Source: Achromobacter sp. AONIH1 (GTDB taxonomy: Bacteria > Pseudomonadota > Gammaproteobacteria > Burkholderiales > Burkholderiaceae_B). Taken from it: a stretch of 64,000 nucleotides of DNA. Shown here piece by piece: positions 25,629 through 34,597 of the stretch. A program made the position numbers and the translations under genes. Location: NCBI RefSeq assembly GCF_002902905.1, contig NZ_CP026124.1, forward strand, positions 5,022,001 to 5,086,000, read 5' to 3'. The notes below the pieces were generated by a model. The model was not told the DNA's origin and ran no database searches. It was given only the letters and a program-made list of their open reading frames with translations. Every line of letters begins with the position of its first letter. Within the stretch, counting starts at the first letter, position 1.

Positions 25629-28600
25629 TTACTTCAGCCAGACGCGTGCGTTGCGGAACATGCGCATCCAGGGGCTGAACGTGCCGCCGGCGTCGGCCTT
25701 GCCCCACTTTTCGGGGGCCCAGGACATCATGACGTTGCGGGTCACGCGTTCCGGGTGCGGCATCATCACCGTGAAGCGGCCGTCGGCGGTGGTGACCGAG
25801 GTCAGGCCGCCCGGGCTGCCGTTGGGGTTGAACGGATAGGCCTCGGTGGCCTGGCCGCGATTGTCGATGTAGCGCGCGGCGGTCAGCACGCGGCTGGCGT
25901 CGCCCTGCTGCGAGAAATCGGCATAGCCTTCGCCGTGAGCCACGGCCACCGGGATGCGCGCGCCGTCCATGCCGGCGAAGAAGATCGACGGCGACTTGGC
26001 CAGTTCCACCAGGGCCAGGCGCGCCTCGTACTTCTCGGACAGGTTGCGCGTGAAGCGCGGCCAGGCCTCGGCGCCGGGGATCATGGGCGCCAGCGCGGCC
26101 ATCATCTGGCAGCCGTTGCACACGCCCAGCGCGAAGGTGTCGGGGCGCGCGAAATAGGCGGCGAACTGGTCCGACAGGCGGCTGTTGAAGCGGATGGTGC
26201 GGGCCCAGCCTTCGCCGGCGCCCAGCACGTCGCCGTAGCTGAAGCCGCCCACGGCCACCAGGCCCTGCATGCCCGCCAGGTCCACGCGGCCGGCCAGCAG
26301 GTCGGTCATGTGCACGTCGTAGGCCTCGAAGCCGGCGGTGTCGAAGGCCCAACCCATTTCAACCTGGCTGTTGCAGCCCTGCTCGCGCAGGATGGCCACG
26401 CGCGGACGCTTGCCGGTGGCGATGTACGGCGCGGCGATGTCTTCCTGCGGATCGAAGTCCACGTTCGGCTGCATGCCCGGATCCTGCGTGTCGCTCCAGA
26501 CGTCCAGCTCGGCCTGGGCGCAGGCCGGATTGTCGCGGCGCGCCATGATGCGGTAGGACACTTCGCTCCAGGCGCGGCCCAGGTCGGCGCGCGGCTGGCC
26601 CCAGACCTTCTTGCCGTCGCGATAGAACTCGATCTCGTCGGCCGCGTTCAGGCCGCCGATCACGTGCGAGTGGGCCGACAGGCCCGCGCCGCGCAGCACC
26701 TGCATGACGGCGTCGCGTTGCGCGGCCGGCACCTGGATGACGGCGCCGGCTTCTTCCGAGAACAGCGCCTTGAGCGTCAGCTCGTCGCGCTGCACGGCCA
26801 CCTGCTCGGGGCGGATCTTGTAGTCGCCCCAGTCGGCCGACTGCGGATCGAAGGTCAGCATGTCCAGGTTGACCGAGATGCCGGTGCGGCCGGCGAAGGC
26901 CATTTCGGTCAGCGTGGCGAACAGGCCGCCGTCGGAACGGTCGTGATAGGCCAGGATGGTGCCGGCCTCGGCCAGCGTGCGGATGGTGACGAAGAACGCG
27001 CGCAGGTCCTGCGGCGCGTCGATGTCCGGCACCGTCTCGCCAACCTGGTTGTAGGTCTGCGCCAGGATCGAGCCGCCCATGCGATGGCGGCCGCGACCCA
27101 GGTCGACCAGGATCAGCACGCTGTCGCCGGCGTCGGTGCGCAGCTGCGGCGTGAGGCTGGCGCGCACGTCGGCCACCGGCGCGAAGGCCGTGACGATCAG
27201 CGACACCGGCGCCACCACCTGGCGCTGCTCGCCGTCCTGTTCCCAGCTGGTCTTCATGGACAGCGAGTCCTTGCCGACGGGGATGGACAGGCCGGCAGCC
27301 TGGCACAGCTCGCTGACGGCCGACACGGTGTCGTACAGCGCCGCGTCCTGGCCCGGCACGCCGCAGGCGGCCATCCAGTTGGCGGACAGCTTGATGTCTT
27401 CCAGGCGCGCCACGTCGGCGGCGGCCAGGTTGGTCAGGGCCTCGGCCACGGCCATGCGGCCCGAGGCCGGCGCGTCGAGCATGGCGATGGGCGTGCGTTC
27501 GCCCATGGACATGGCTTCGCCGCGGAAGCCTTCGTAGTCGGCCAGCGTCACGGCGCAGTCGGCCACCGGCACCTGCCACGGGCCGACCATCTGGTCGCGG
27601 CTGGAGAGCCCGCCCACGGTGCGATCGCCGATGGTGATGAGGAAGGACTTGTTGGCCACGGTGGGGTGGCGCAGCACGCGGTAGGCGGCTTCGGTCAGGT
27701 CGATGCCGGCCAGGTCCAGCGGGGCCGACACGCCAGGCAGGCGCTTGACGTCGCGCGTCATGCGCGGCGGCTTGCCCAGGATCACGTCGATGGGCACATC
27801 CACCGGACGCACTTCATCGGCGCCCTGCGCGCGGATGGCGTCCAGGCCCGGCAGGCCCTCGCCGTCGACCACGCGCAGCTGGCGCTCTTCGGTGGCCACG
27901 CCCACCACCGCGTAGGGACAGCGCTCGCGGCGCGCGATGGCGTCGAAGCGGTCCAGGTCCTGCGGCAGGATCGACAGGACGTAGCGCTCCTGCGATTCGT
28001 TGCTCCAGATCTCGGCCGGCGACAGGCCTGATTCTTCCAGGGGCACGCGCTTCAGGTCGAAGATGGCGCCACGGCCGGCGTCGTTGACCAGCTCGGGGAA
28101 GGCGTTGGACAGGCCGCCCGCGCCCACGTCATGGATGGCGATGATGGGGTTGCGCTCGCCCTGCTGCCAGCAGCGGTCGATGACTTCCTGCGCGCGGCGC
28201 TCCAGTTCGGGGTTGCCGCGCTGGACGGAATCGAAGTCCAGCTCGGCGGAGTTGCTGCCCATGCTGATGCTGGACGCGGCGCCGCCGCCCATGCCGATGC
28301 GGAAGCCCGGGCCGCCCAGCTGGATCAGCAGCGCGCCCGGCGGGATCACGTCCTTGTGCGTGAGGCCGGCGTCGATGCTGCCCAGGCCGCCCGCGATCAT
28401 GATGGGCTTGTGATAGCCCCAGCGCGTGTCGCCGGCGGTCTGCTCGAAGCTGCGGAAATAGCCCAGCAGGTTGGGACGGCCGAATTCGTTGTTGAAGGCG
28501 GCGCCGCCGATGGGGCCGTCGATCATGATGGACAGCGGCGAGGCGATGCGGTCCGGCAGGCCGTGATGGTCGGCTTCCCAGGGCTGCGGCGCATCCGGAA

Positions 28601-29687
28601 AGCGCAGGTGCGACACGGTGAAGCCGGTCAGGCCGGCCTTGGGCTTGGAACCCCGGCCGGTGGCGCCTTCGTCGCGGATCTCGCCGCCCGCGCCGGTGGA
28701 CGCGCCGGGAAACGGCGCGATGGCGGTCGGGTGATTGTGCGTTTCCACCTTCATCAGCGTGTGCACGGTGGTGTCGCGGCGGATATAGCGGGCCTGGTCG
28801 GCGCCCTCGCCCGCCGCGCCCGGCAGGCCGGGCACGCCGGCCTGGAAGCGCTGGGCCGGACCGCCTTCCATGATGGCGGCATTGTCGGAATAGGCGACCA
28901 CGGTGCCGGCGGGCTGGGCCTTGTGGGTGGCACGGATCATGCCGAACAGCGTGTTGGGCTGCTCCTGGCCGTCGATCACCCACTGGGCGTTGAAGATCTT
29001 GTGGCGGCAGTGCTCGCTGTTGGCCTGGGCGAACATCATCAGCTCGACGTCGGTGGGGTCGCGCCCCAGGTCGCTGAAGGACTTGGCCAGGTATTCGATT
29101 TCGTCGTCGGACAGCGCCAGGCCCAGCGTGGCGTTGGCCTCGACCAGCGCCTCGGCGCCGCGCGCCTGCACGGCCACGGTGCGCATGGGCTTGCCGGCCA
29201 GCGTCTGGAACAGCGCCTGACCGTCGAAGCCGGCGTCGACCACGGTTTCGGTCATGCGGTCATGCAGGCAGTCGGCCGCGCGCGCCAGCATGGCGGCGTC
29301 AAAGCTCTTGGCGCCCAGCAGGCCGCGCTCGGGCGTGATCACGTAGCGCACGCCGCGCTCGATGCGGCGCACGGCGTCCAGGCCGCAGTTGTGGGCGATG
29401 TCGGTGGCCTTGCTGGCCCACGGAGAAATCGTGCCCAGGCGCGGGATGACCAGCAGTTCCAGGCTCTTGGCGGGCGTGTCGCCGGTCACGGGCGTGCCGT
29501 AGTCCAGCAGTTGGGCCAGCTGTTGCTGCTGCGCGGCCGTCAGGGCGGCATCGGTGTTGACGAAGTGCTCGTAGCGGGCGGAGATGTCGGCCACCGGCAG
29601 GCCGGCCTCTTTCAGTTGCGCCAGCAGGCGATCGCGGCGGAAGGAGGACAGGACGGAGGAACCAGGCAGATGCTGAACAAGGGACAC
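25629..29687 (-). CDS. purL: Phosphoribosylformylglycinamidine synthase (FGAR amidotransferase)
   Basis: 1352 residues, the long single-chain PurL of proteobacteria (about 1295 in E. coli). It converts FGAR, ATP and glutamine to FGAM, the fourth step of purine synthesis. N-terminal PurS-like and linker regions lead to two AIR-synthase-type ATP domains: SEHCRHKIFNAQWVIDG near 230 and PIGGAAFNNEFGRPN near 395. The class-I glutaminase domain follows, with the nucleophile in GVCNGCQMMAAL near residue 1190, a histidine in AVAHGEGY near 1250 and the final Glu in MMPHPERV. The start MSLVQHLPGSSVL suits beta-proteobacterial homologues. It is monocistronic here. Confidence 0.98.
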   Translation of the reverse strand: MSLVQHLPGSSVLSSFRRDRLLAQLKEAGLPVADISARYEHFVNTDAALTAAQQQQLAQLLDYGTPVTGDTPAKSLELLVIPRLGTISPWASKATDIAHNCGLDAVRRIERGVRYVITPERGLLGAKSFDAAMLARAADCLHDRMTETVVDAGFDGQALFQTLAGKPMRTVAVQARGAEALVEANATLGLALSDDEIEYLAKSFSDLGRDPTDVELMMFAQANSEHCRHKIFNAQWVIDGQEQPNTLFGMIRATHKAQPAGTVVAYSDNAAIMEGGPAQRFQAGVPGLPGAAGEGADQARYIRRDTTVHTLMKVETHNHPTAIAPFPGASTGAGGEIRDEGATGRGSKPKAGLTGFTVSHLRFPDAPQPWEADHHGLPDRIASPLSIMIDGPIGGAAFNNEFGRPNLLGYFRSFEQTAGDTRWGYHKPIMIAGGLGSIDAGLTHKDVIPPGALLIQLGGPGFRIGMGGGAASSISMGSNSAELDFDSVQRGNPELERRAQEVIDRCWQQGERNPIIAIHDVGAGGLSNAFPELVNDAGRGAIFDLKRVPLEESGLSPAEIWSNESQERYVLSILPQDLDRFDAIARRERCPYAVVGVATEERQLRVVDGEGLPGLDAIRAQGADEVRPVDVPIDVILGKPPRMTRDVKRLPGVSAPLDLAGIDLTEAAYRVLRHPTVANKSFLITIGDRTVGGLSSRDQMVGPWQVPVADCAVTLADYEGFRGEAMSMGERTPIAMLDAPASGRMAVAEALTNLAAADVARLEDIKLSANWMAACGVPGQDAALYDTVSAVSELCQAAGLSIPVGKDSLSMKTSWEQDGEQRQVVAPVSLIVTAFAPVADVRASLTPQLRTDAGDSVLILVDLGRGRHRMGGSILAQTYNQVGETVPDIDAPQDLRAFFVTIRTLAEAGTILAYHDRSDGGLFATLTEMAFAGRTGISVNLDMLTFDPQSADWGDYKIRPEQVAVQRDELTLKALFSEEAGAVIQVPAAQRDAVMQVLRGAGLSAHSHVIGGLNAADEIEFYRDGKKVWGQPRADLGRAWSEVSYRIMARRDNPACAQAELDVWSDTQDPGMQPNVDFDPQEDIAAPYIATGKRPRVAILREQGCNSQVEMGWAFDTAGFEAYDVHMTDLLAGRVDLAGMQGLVAVGGFSYGDVLGAGEGWARTIRFNSRLSDQFAAYFARPDTFALGVCNGCQMMAALAPMIPGAEAWPRFTRNLSEKYEARLALVELAKSPSIFFAGMDGARIPVAVAHGEGYADFSQQGDASRVLTAARYIDNRGQATEAYPFNPNGSPGGLTSVTTADGRFTVMMPHPERVTRNVMMSWAPEKWGKADAGGTFSPWMRMFRNARVWLK

Positions 29688-29828
29688 GATGCGGGCGCCG
29701 TATTTGAGGAAGGAGCAAAACGAGGATTTTACCTGTTAAGCGGGTTTTCCCGGAGCGCGCGCGCGGGCGGCGTTCGATCGTCCGCTTCCGGCCCGGTGTT
29801 ACAAAAAAATTCGCACCCGATCAACCTG

Positions 29829-29925
29829 CGATCCCGCATCGCAGCATTCATGAAAATCCATGAATCTCCTGCACATTCTGCCTGGCCATCCCGATTTTCG
29901 AAAATCCGATCCCGCATCGCAACAT
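29829..29925. promoter_or_regulatory. Cluster of palindromes and a 19-base direct repeat between purL and the TRAP operon
   Basis: Within the 359-base divergent gap (29688-30046) I see four elements. CGATCCCGCATCGCA(G/A)CAT occurs at 29829-29847 and again at 29907-29925. The first copy sits in the 7-bp inverted repeat CTGCGAT-CCCGC-ATCGCAG. ATTCATG-N6-CATGAAT occupies 29846-29865. The perfect 14-base palindrome GATTTTCGAAAATC occupies 29893-29906. The region is also less GC-rich than its surroundings. These look like binding sites for one or more dimeric regulators of the TRAP transporter and/or purL. No regulator gene is adjacent. Beyond these sites the gap holds no gene. Confidence 0.55.
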
Positions 29926-30046
29926 GCGCGGCCAGCGCCAAAAACGCGGGAAAACACGAACACCCCAGCCGGGAACCCGACGGTAGGATGCTGCGACACC
30001 TCCCCCCAACCCGCACACGCCGCCGCGCTGGCCATACCGCCTCACC

Positions 30047-30574
30047 ATGTCCCGCTCCGAAGCCTCCGCAGAGCCCGCCGAACCGATTCTTCCCGTTGAA
30101 CCCGAACCCGACGTGAAAGTGCCGCTGGCCATCGAGGACTGGCTGGCCGTGATATTGCTGGCGGCGCTGGCGCTGATCACCTTCGTGAACGTGCTGGTGC
30201 GCTATTTCACCGACCAGTCCTTCGCCTGGACCGAGGAAATCTCCGTCTTCCTGCTGATCGTGCTGACCATGGCCGGCGGCAGCATGGCCTTCGTGCGCAA
30301 CCACCACATCCGCATCGAGATCCTGGCCGACAACGGCTCGCCCCGGCGCCAGCGCATCATGGCCCTGATCGCCAACGGCTGCGTGCTGCTGTTCTTCGTG
30401 CTGCTGACGGTGCTGTCGGTCAAGCTGGTGGCCGACGAATACATCTACGAAGAGACCTCGCCCGCCATCGGCGTGCCGACCTGGTGGTATTCGATCTGGC
30501 TGCCGGTGATGGCCGCCGCCATCTCGCTGCGCATGCTGGGCGTGATGCGCCGCATCCTACGGAGCCAGGCATGA
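30047..30574 (+). CDS. dctQ: TRAP transporter small permease (DctQ family)
   Basis: 175 residues with four predicted membrane helices (about 29-48, 66-86, 103-125 and 143-162). The DctQ hallmark RYFTDQSFAWTEEISVFLL lies between helices 1 and 2, and GGSMAFVRNHHIRIEIL follows. It forms the membrane complex with DctM and receives ligand from DctP in Na+-driven solute uptake. Its stop overlaps the dctM start (ATGA), which indicates translational coupling. The N-terminal extension of about 25 residues is acidic and proline-rich. Confidence 0.93.
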   Translation: MSRSEASAEPAEPILPVEPEPDVKVPLAIEDWLAVILLAALALITFVNVLVRYFTDQSFAWTEEISVFLLIVLTMAGGSMAFVRNHHIRIEILADNGSPRRQRIMALIANGCVLLFFVLLTVLSVKLVADEYIYEETSPAIGVPTWWYSIWLPVMAAAISLRMLGVMRRILRSQA

Positions 30575-31869
30575 TCGCCGCCATCCTGTTCGGGGTCTTC
30601 ATCGTCCTGATGCTGATCGGCGTGCCGGTGGGCGTGGCGCTGGGCCTGGGCGGCACGGTGGCCATCGTGCTGTCCAACCTGGACACGCCCTGGTATGGCC
30701 TCCTGACCGTGCCGCAGAACTTCTACGCCGGCCTGGCCAAGTACCCGCTGCTGGCGATCCCGATGTTCGTGCTGGTCGGCTCGATCTTCGACCGCTCGGG
30801 CGTGGCCAGGCGCCTGGTGGATTTCGCCATCGCCATCGTCGGACGCGGCCCGGGCATGCTGCCGCTGGTGTCGATCGCGGTGGCCATGTTCCTGGGCGGC
30901 ATCTCCGGCTCCGGCCCGGCCTGCGCCGCCGCCGTGGGCGCGGTGATGATCACCGCCATGTCGCGCGCCGGTTATCCGGGCCCGTTCTCGGCCGCGGTGG
31001 TGGCCGCCGGCGCCGCCACCGACATCCTGATCCCGCCCTCGGTGGCCTTCATCATCTACTCGGTGCTGGTGCCGGGCGCGTCGGTGCCGGCGCTGTTCGC
31101 CGCCGGCATGGTGCCCGGCATCCTGGCCGGCTTCGCGCTGATCATCCCGGCCGTGTGGCTGTCGCGCAAGCACAAGATGGGCTCGCTGGAAGCGCACCTG
31201 CCGCGCCCGCCGTTCTGGAAGAGCCTGCGCGAGGCGTCCTGGGGCCTGGCCGCGCCGGTGCTGATCCTGGGCGGCATGCGCATGGGCTGGTTCACGCCGA
31301 CCGAGGCCGCCGTGGTGGCGGTGTTCTACGGCCTGTTCGTGGGCATGTTCATCCATCGCAGCATCAAGCCGCGCGATCTGTTCACCATCCTGCGCGAAGC
31401 CGCCGAGCTGTCGGCCGTGATCATGCTGGTGGTGACGCTGGCCGGCATCTTCGCCTGGGCCCTGTCCACGCTCAGCGTGATCGACCCGATCACGCACGCG
31501 ATCGTCAATTCCGGGCTGGGCGAATGGGGCGTGCTGGCGCTGCTGATCCTGCTGCTGATGACGGTGGGCATGTTCCTGGACGGCATCTCGATCTTCCTGA
31601 TCTTCGTGCCGCTGCTCATGCCCATCGCCAATGCCTACGGCTGGGATCCGGTGTGGTTCGGCGTGATCCTGACGCTGAAGGTCGCGCTGGGCCAGTTCAC
31701 CCCGCCGCTGGCGGTGAACCTGATGGTGTCGTGCCGCATCGCGCGGGTGCCGATGGAATCGACGGTGCCCTGGGTGGTGTGGCTGCTGGGCGCGATGTTC
31801 CTGGTGCTGGTGGCGGTGCTGGTGTTCCCGCAACTGGCGCTGTGGCTGCCGCACAAGCTGGGATATTGA
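30571..31869 (+). CDS. dctM: TRAP transporter large permease (DctM family)
   Basis: 432 residues from the ATG at 30571, which overlaps the dctQ stop by four bases. Eleven or twelve hydrophobic segments are visible, with family motifs such as GGISGSGPACAAAVGAVMI near 109-127, and GYPGPFSAAVVAAGAATDILIPPS near 134. It is the elevator-type transport subunit. The substrate cannot be read from sequence; TRAP systems carry mostly organic acids. It is the middle gene of a dctQ-dctM-dctP operon. Confidence 0.95.
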   Translation: MIAAILFGVFIVLMLIGVPVGVALGLGGTVAIVLSNLDTPWYGLLTVPQNFYAGLAKYPLLAIPMFVLVGSIFDRSGVARRLVDFAIAIVGRGPGMLPLVSIAVAMFLGGISGSGPACAAAVGAVMITAMSRAGYPGPFSAAVVAAGAATDILIPPSVAFIIYSVLVPGASVPALFAAGMVPGILAGFALIIPAVWLSRKHKMGSLEAHLPRPPFWKSLREASWGLAAPVLILGGMRMGWFTPTEAAVVAVFYGLFVGMFIHRSIKPRDLFTILREAAELSAVIMLVVTLAGIFAWALSTLSVIDPITHAIVNSGLGEWGVLALLILLLMTVGMFLDGISIFLIFVPLLMPIANAYGWDPVWFGVILTLKVALGQFTPPLAVNLMVSCRIARVPMESTVPWVVWLLGAMFLVLVAVLVFPQLALWLPHKLGY

Positions 31870-31939
31870 ACGCCGGGCGCGCGCCGCGCGCCGGCCTGGA
31901 CAGGTACGGACATCACAACGAGAAGAGAGGAGACGCAAG

Positions 31940-32968
31940 ATGAAGTTCCGCAATTGGATCGCCGCCGCCTTGTGCACGGCCGCCGTCGCCGGCCTGGCGC
32001 CCGCCCACGCGCAGACCTACAAGCCCGAGTACAAGCTCTCCATCGTCGTCGGCACCACCTTCCCCTGGGGCCAGGGCGCCGAGATCTGGTCCAACCTGGT
32101 GCGCGAGCGCACCCAGGGCCGCATCAACATCAAGGTCTATCCCGGCACCTCGCTGGTCCAGGGCGACCAGACCCGCGAATTCACCGCCATCCGCCAGGGC
32201 GTGATCGACATGGCCGTGGGCTCGACCATCAACTGGTCGCCGCAGGTCAAGCAGCTGAACCTGTTCTCGCTGCCCTTCCTGATGCCCGACTACGCCGCCA
32301 TCGACGCGCTGGTGCAGGGCGAGGTCGGCAAGGAGATGTTCAAGCTGATCGAGAAGGCCGGCGTGGTGCCGCTGGCCTGGGGCGAGAATGGCTACCGCCA
32401 GCTGTCGAACTCCAAGCGCGAGATCAAGCGCCCCGAGGACATGAAGGGCATGAAGCTGCGCGTGGTGGGCTCGCCGCTGTACATCGACACCTTCACCGCG
32501 CTGGGCGCCAACCCCACGCAGATGAGCTGGGCCGACGCCCAGCCGGCGCTGGCCAGCGGCGCGGTCGACGGCCAGGAGAACCCGCTGTCCATCTACACCG
32601 GCTCCAAGCTCTACACCGTGGGCCAGAAATACCTGACGCTGTGGAACTACGTAGCCGACCCGCTGATCTTCGTGGTCAACCGGGAGGTCTGGAACGCCTG
32701 GTCCGAGAAGGACCGCGAGATCGTGCGCCAGGCCGCGCTGGACGCCGGCAAGCAGCAGATCGTCATCGCGCGCAAGGGCGTGACGCCTGAAGACCCGTCG
32801 CTGCTCAAGGAAATCGAAGGCCACGGCGTCACCGTGACCTCGCTGTCCCAGGCCGACCACGACGCCTTCGCCAAGATCACCAAGCCGGTCTACGACAAGT
32901 GGAAGAAGCAGATCGGCGAGGATCTGGTCAACACCGCCGAGAAGGCGATCGCGGCCCGCAAGAAGTGA
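31940..32968 (+). CDS. dctP: TRAP transporter periplasmic substrate-binding protein (DctP family)
   Basis: 342 residues with a Sec signal (MKFRNWIAAALCTAA..., cleavage AHA-Q near 25) and a strong GAGAGGAGACGCAAG leader before ATG. Conserved blocks are NWSPQVKQLNLFSLPFLMPD, the carboxylate-clamping arginine in MKGMKLRVVGSPLY, and GAVDGQENPLSIYTGSKLY. It delivers ligand, probably a carboxylate, to DctQM encoded just upstream. The receptor gene comes last in the operon, with a 70-base gap that may contain a processing site. Confidence 0.95.
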   Translation: MKFRNWIAAALCTAAVAGLAPAHAQTYKPEYKLSIVVGTTFPWGQGAEIWSNLVRERTQGRINIKVYPGTSLVQGDQTREFTAIRQGVIDMAVGSTINWSPQVKQLNLFSLPFLMPDYAAIDALVQGEVGKEMFKLIEKAGVVPLAWGENGYRQLSNSKREIKRPEDMKGMKLRVVGSPLYIDTFTALGANPTQMSWADAQPALASGAVDGQENPLSIYTGSKLYTVGQKYLTLWNYVADPLIFVVNREVWNAWSEKDREIVRQAALDAGKQQIVIARKGVTPEDPSLLKEIEGHGVTVTSLSQADHDAFAKITKPVYDKWKKQIGEDLVNTAEKAIAARKK

Positions 32969-33010
32969 AGATCAGGAAGCAGACCGTAAGGATTTAGCAG
33001 CAAGCCCAGG

Positions 33011-33171
33011 GGGAAAGGCGGCCATCATGAGCCGCCGCCGGGCCGTTTCCCGAGGCAGCCGCAGCGCGCCAGCGCAAAGAGCCGCCCGGGAGACCGCCAC
33101 AAGCAAGGCCGGAACGCAGGTTCCGCCGATCTAGGACGGGCGCCGGCCACAAGCCGGCGCCCGTTAGTTTT
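33011..33171 (+). ncRNA. Candidate structured small RNA or 3'UTR-derived RNA downstream of dctP
   Basis: The 349-base gap after dctP has no ORF of note but folds well. GGGAAA (33011-33016) pairs with TTTCCC (33046-33051) around an inner GGCGGC-N8-GCCGCC stem. CGGAAC-GCAG-GTTCCG forms a third hairpin near 33111-33126, and a 12-bp terminator hairpin closes the segment at 33136-33171. The chain of hairpins ending in a terminator suggests an independent sRNA or a stable dctP 3' fragment. No known family was recognised. No promoter is obvious. Confidence 0.4.
33136..33171 (+). terminator. Strong intrinsic terminator
   Basis: ACGGGCGCCGGC and GCCGGCGCCCGT form a perfect 12-bp stem with loop CACAA, followed by TAGTTTT on the plus strand. 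It ends the TRAP transcript or the candidate small RNA. Confidence 0.85.
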
Positions 33172-33317
33172 GGCGCAGCCGCCGAGGCGACCGCGCCAAC
33201 CGCCGCTCGGTTCAATATTGCTCAATATCTTTAGGAATTCTCTGATTCCACCCTGCCAATTCGCACCGTACGCTCAATCCGCGTTTCCTGAAGCTATTTC
33301 CAAACGTGAGAGCGGAC

Positions 33318-34085
33318 ATGAAGAAACTTCTGGCGGTCATTGTCATCGTGCTGGCGGGATGCGCAACGCAACAACCCCCACCAAAGTACCAGCTCGACAA
33401 GCAGGCCAACCGGGCGGCGATTGAATCAGGCAGAAAGGTCGAAGTGTTCTATCACGCCGATGATTTCACGGTGGTCGACCTGGGTGGATCACAATCCGCC
33501 AATGTCCTGGGCATACTCGGCCCCATCGGCACGCTCATCGGCCTGGCCACCCATGCCGCGCACAAGCTGGATGCTCCGGCCCGCGCGCAACGCCGGTCCG
33601 AGGAATTTTCCAAGCAGATCGCCGACAACATGCCGGATCAAAGCATGAACCGGGATTTCGCCAGAAAGCTGGGGGACCTGCTCGAAAAGGACGGCCGGGA
33701 AGTCAAGCTCACGCAGGTGAAGCGCCCCAGCGGCAACGCGGATCTGGCGTTGAGCAAATCGGAAGACATGATCGCCACGGAAGGCTATATGCAGCTCATG
33801 TTGAGACTGACTGTGGGCTACGGGGCCACGTCCGCGACGGACTCGTTCAAGCCTGTCACGATCATCGAATATGCCTTGAAGGATCCCGCAGGCAAGGCGC
33901 TGATGTCCCGATCCTTCACGCGCATCTACGGCGAGGCGGACAAGACCTATCTGAGCTATCCCGGACTGCTGGAAGACTACAAGGGCGCGCGCGAGGAACT
34001 GGCGGGACGGCTGAACTATTGGAACGAACCGCTATACACCGAGATATTCCGATTTTCCGACGCCGATTCCGTCGCGGTGAAATAG
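33318..34085 (+). CDS. Uncharacterised lipoprotein, 255 residues
   Basis: The ATG at 33318 (GAGAG just upstream) gives MKKLLAVIVIVLAGC, a textbook lipoprotein signal with Cys15. The GTG at 33306 is a weaker alternative. A short glycine-rich hydrophobic segment, SANVLGILGPIGTLIGLATHAA (about 60-81), follows. The rest is a soluble mixed domain with no recognised motif. GC is lower than for its neighbours. It converges with the DUF4952 gene. It is probably an inner- or outer-membrane-anchored periplasmic protein; the function is unknown. Confidence 0.8.
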   Translation: MKKLLAVIVIVLAGCATQQPPPKYQLDKQANRAAIESGRKVEVFYHADDFTVVDLGGSQSANVLGILGPIGTLIGLATHAAHKLDAPARAQRRSEEFSKQIADNMPDQSMNRDFARKLGDLLEKDGREVKLTQVKRPSGNADLALSKSEDMIATEGYMQLMLRLTVGYGATSATDSFKPVTIIEYALKDPAGKALMSRSFTRIYGEADKTYLSYPGLLEDYKGAREELAGRLNYWNEPLYTEIFRFSDADSVAVK

Positions 34086-34092
34086 CGTCTCG

Positions 34093-34536
34093 TCAAGGCT
34101 CCTCGGTGTACTGCTCCACCCGGATATGGAAGGTCGGTATGCGCGACCACTGCGCGCGCGCCGACAACAGCGTTTCCTCCGACGCGAACACCAGGTTCCA
34201 GGCATGGCCGTCATCCACCCAGGAATGCGGCGTCGACTCCCAGCCGCAGCACACAAAGCGCAAAGGCTGGATGCCGTAGCGCCGGCGCAGGAAGTCCTCG
34301 GCTTCGGCCGCGTGGGTTCCGTCCAGCCGGTAACGCGCCACCAGCGGCTTGCCCTGCCCTTCGTATTCCGCGTGGCACCCTTGGTATTCGATGTAGGCGG
34401 GCTTGTCGCCCTGCTTGTCCAGGAAGTCGCCGCAGGCGGGCGCGGACGTCGCCTTCGCCGTGACGCAGGCCGACAAGATCAGGCACAGGGGCGTCAGCAG
34501 CGCGGCCAGACGCAGAACAGCTTCGGGATGGATCAC
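34093..34536 (-). CDS. DUF4952-like lipoprotein
   Basis: 147 residues. The signal peptide ends in LSAC (Cys24). The blocks CGDFLDKQGDKPAYIEYQGC, YEGQGKPLVARYRLDG and AEAEDFLRRRYGIQPLRFVCCGWE agree with what I recall of DUF4952 proteins (a CxDFLxKQxxKPxxxxxxxC start). Several conserved cysteines suggest disulfides in the periplasm. The function is unknown. It converges on the lipoprotein gene at 33318 with a 7-base gap, and an exported protein gene lies 61 bases upstream on the same strand. Confidence 0.7.
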   Translation of the reverse strand: MIHPEAVLRLAALLTPLCLILSACVTAKATSAPACGDFLDKQGDKPAYIEYQGCHAEYEGQGKPLVARYRLDGTHAAEAEDFLRRRYGIQPLRFVCCGWESTPHSWVDDGHAWNLVFASEETLLSARAQWSRIPTFHIRVEQYTEEP

Positions 34537-34597
34537 GGCTTGCCTCTATTTATCAATGTTCCGGTCGCGCCCCGCGGCCGCCGGAAACGGGTCAGCC

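Noticed and set aside
25560..28031. 823-codon plus-strand open frame opposite purL
   Set aside because: Shadow of PurL codons; no recognisable protein features, and PurL is certain on the other strand.
33001..33171. Possible 4.5S, 6S or RNase P RNA downstream of dctP
   Set aside because: The diagnostic sequences (the 4.5S GGAAG-type loop, the 6S central bubble, RNase P conserved cores) are not present. Kept only as an unassigned structured RNA.
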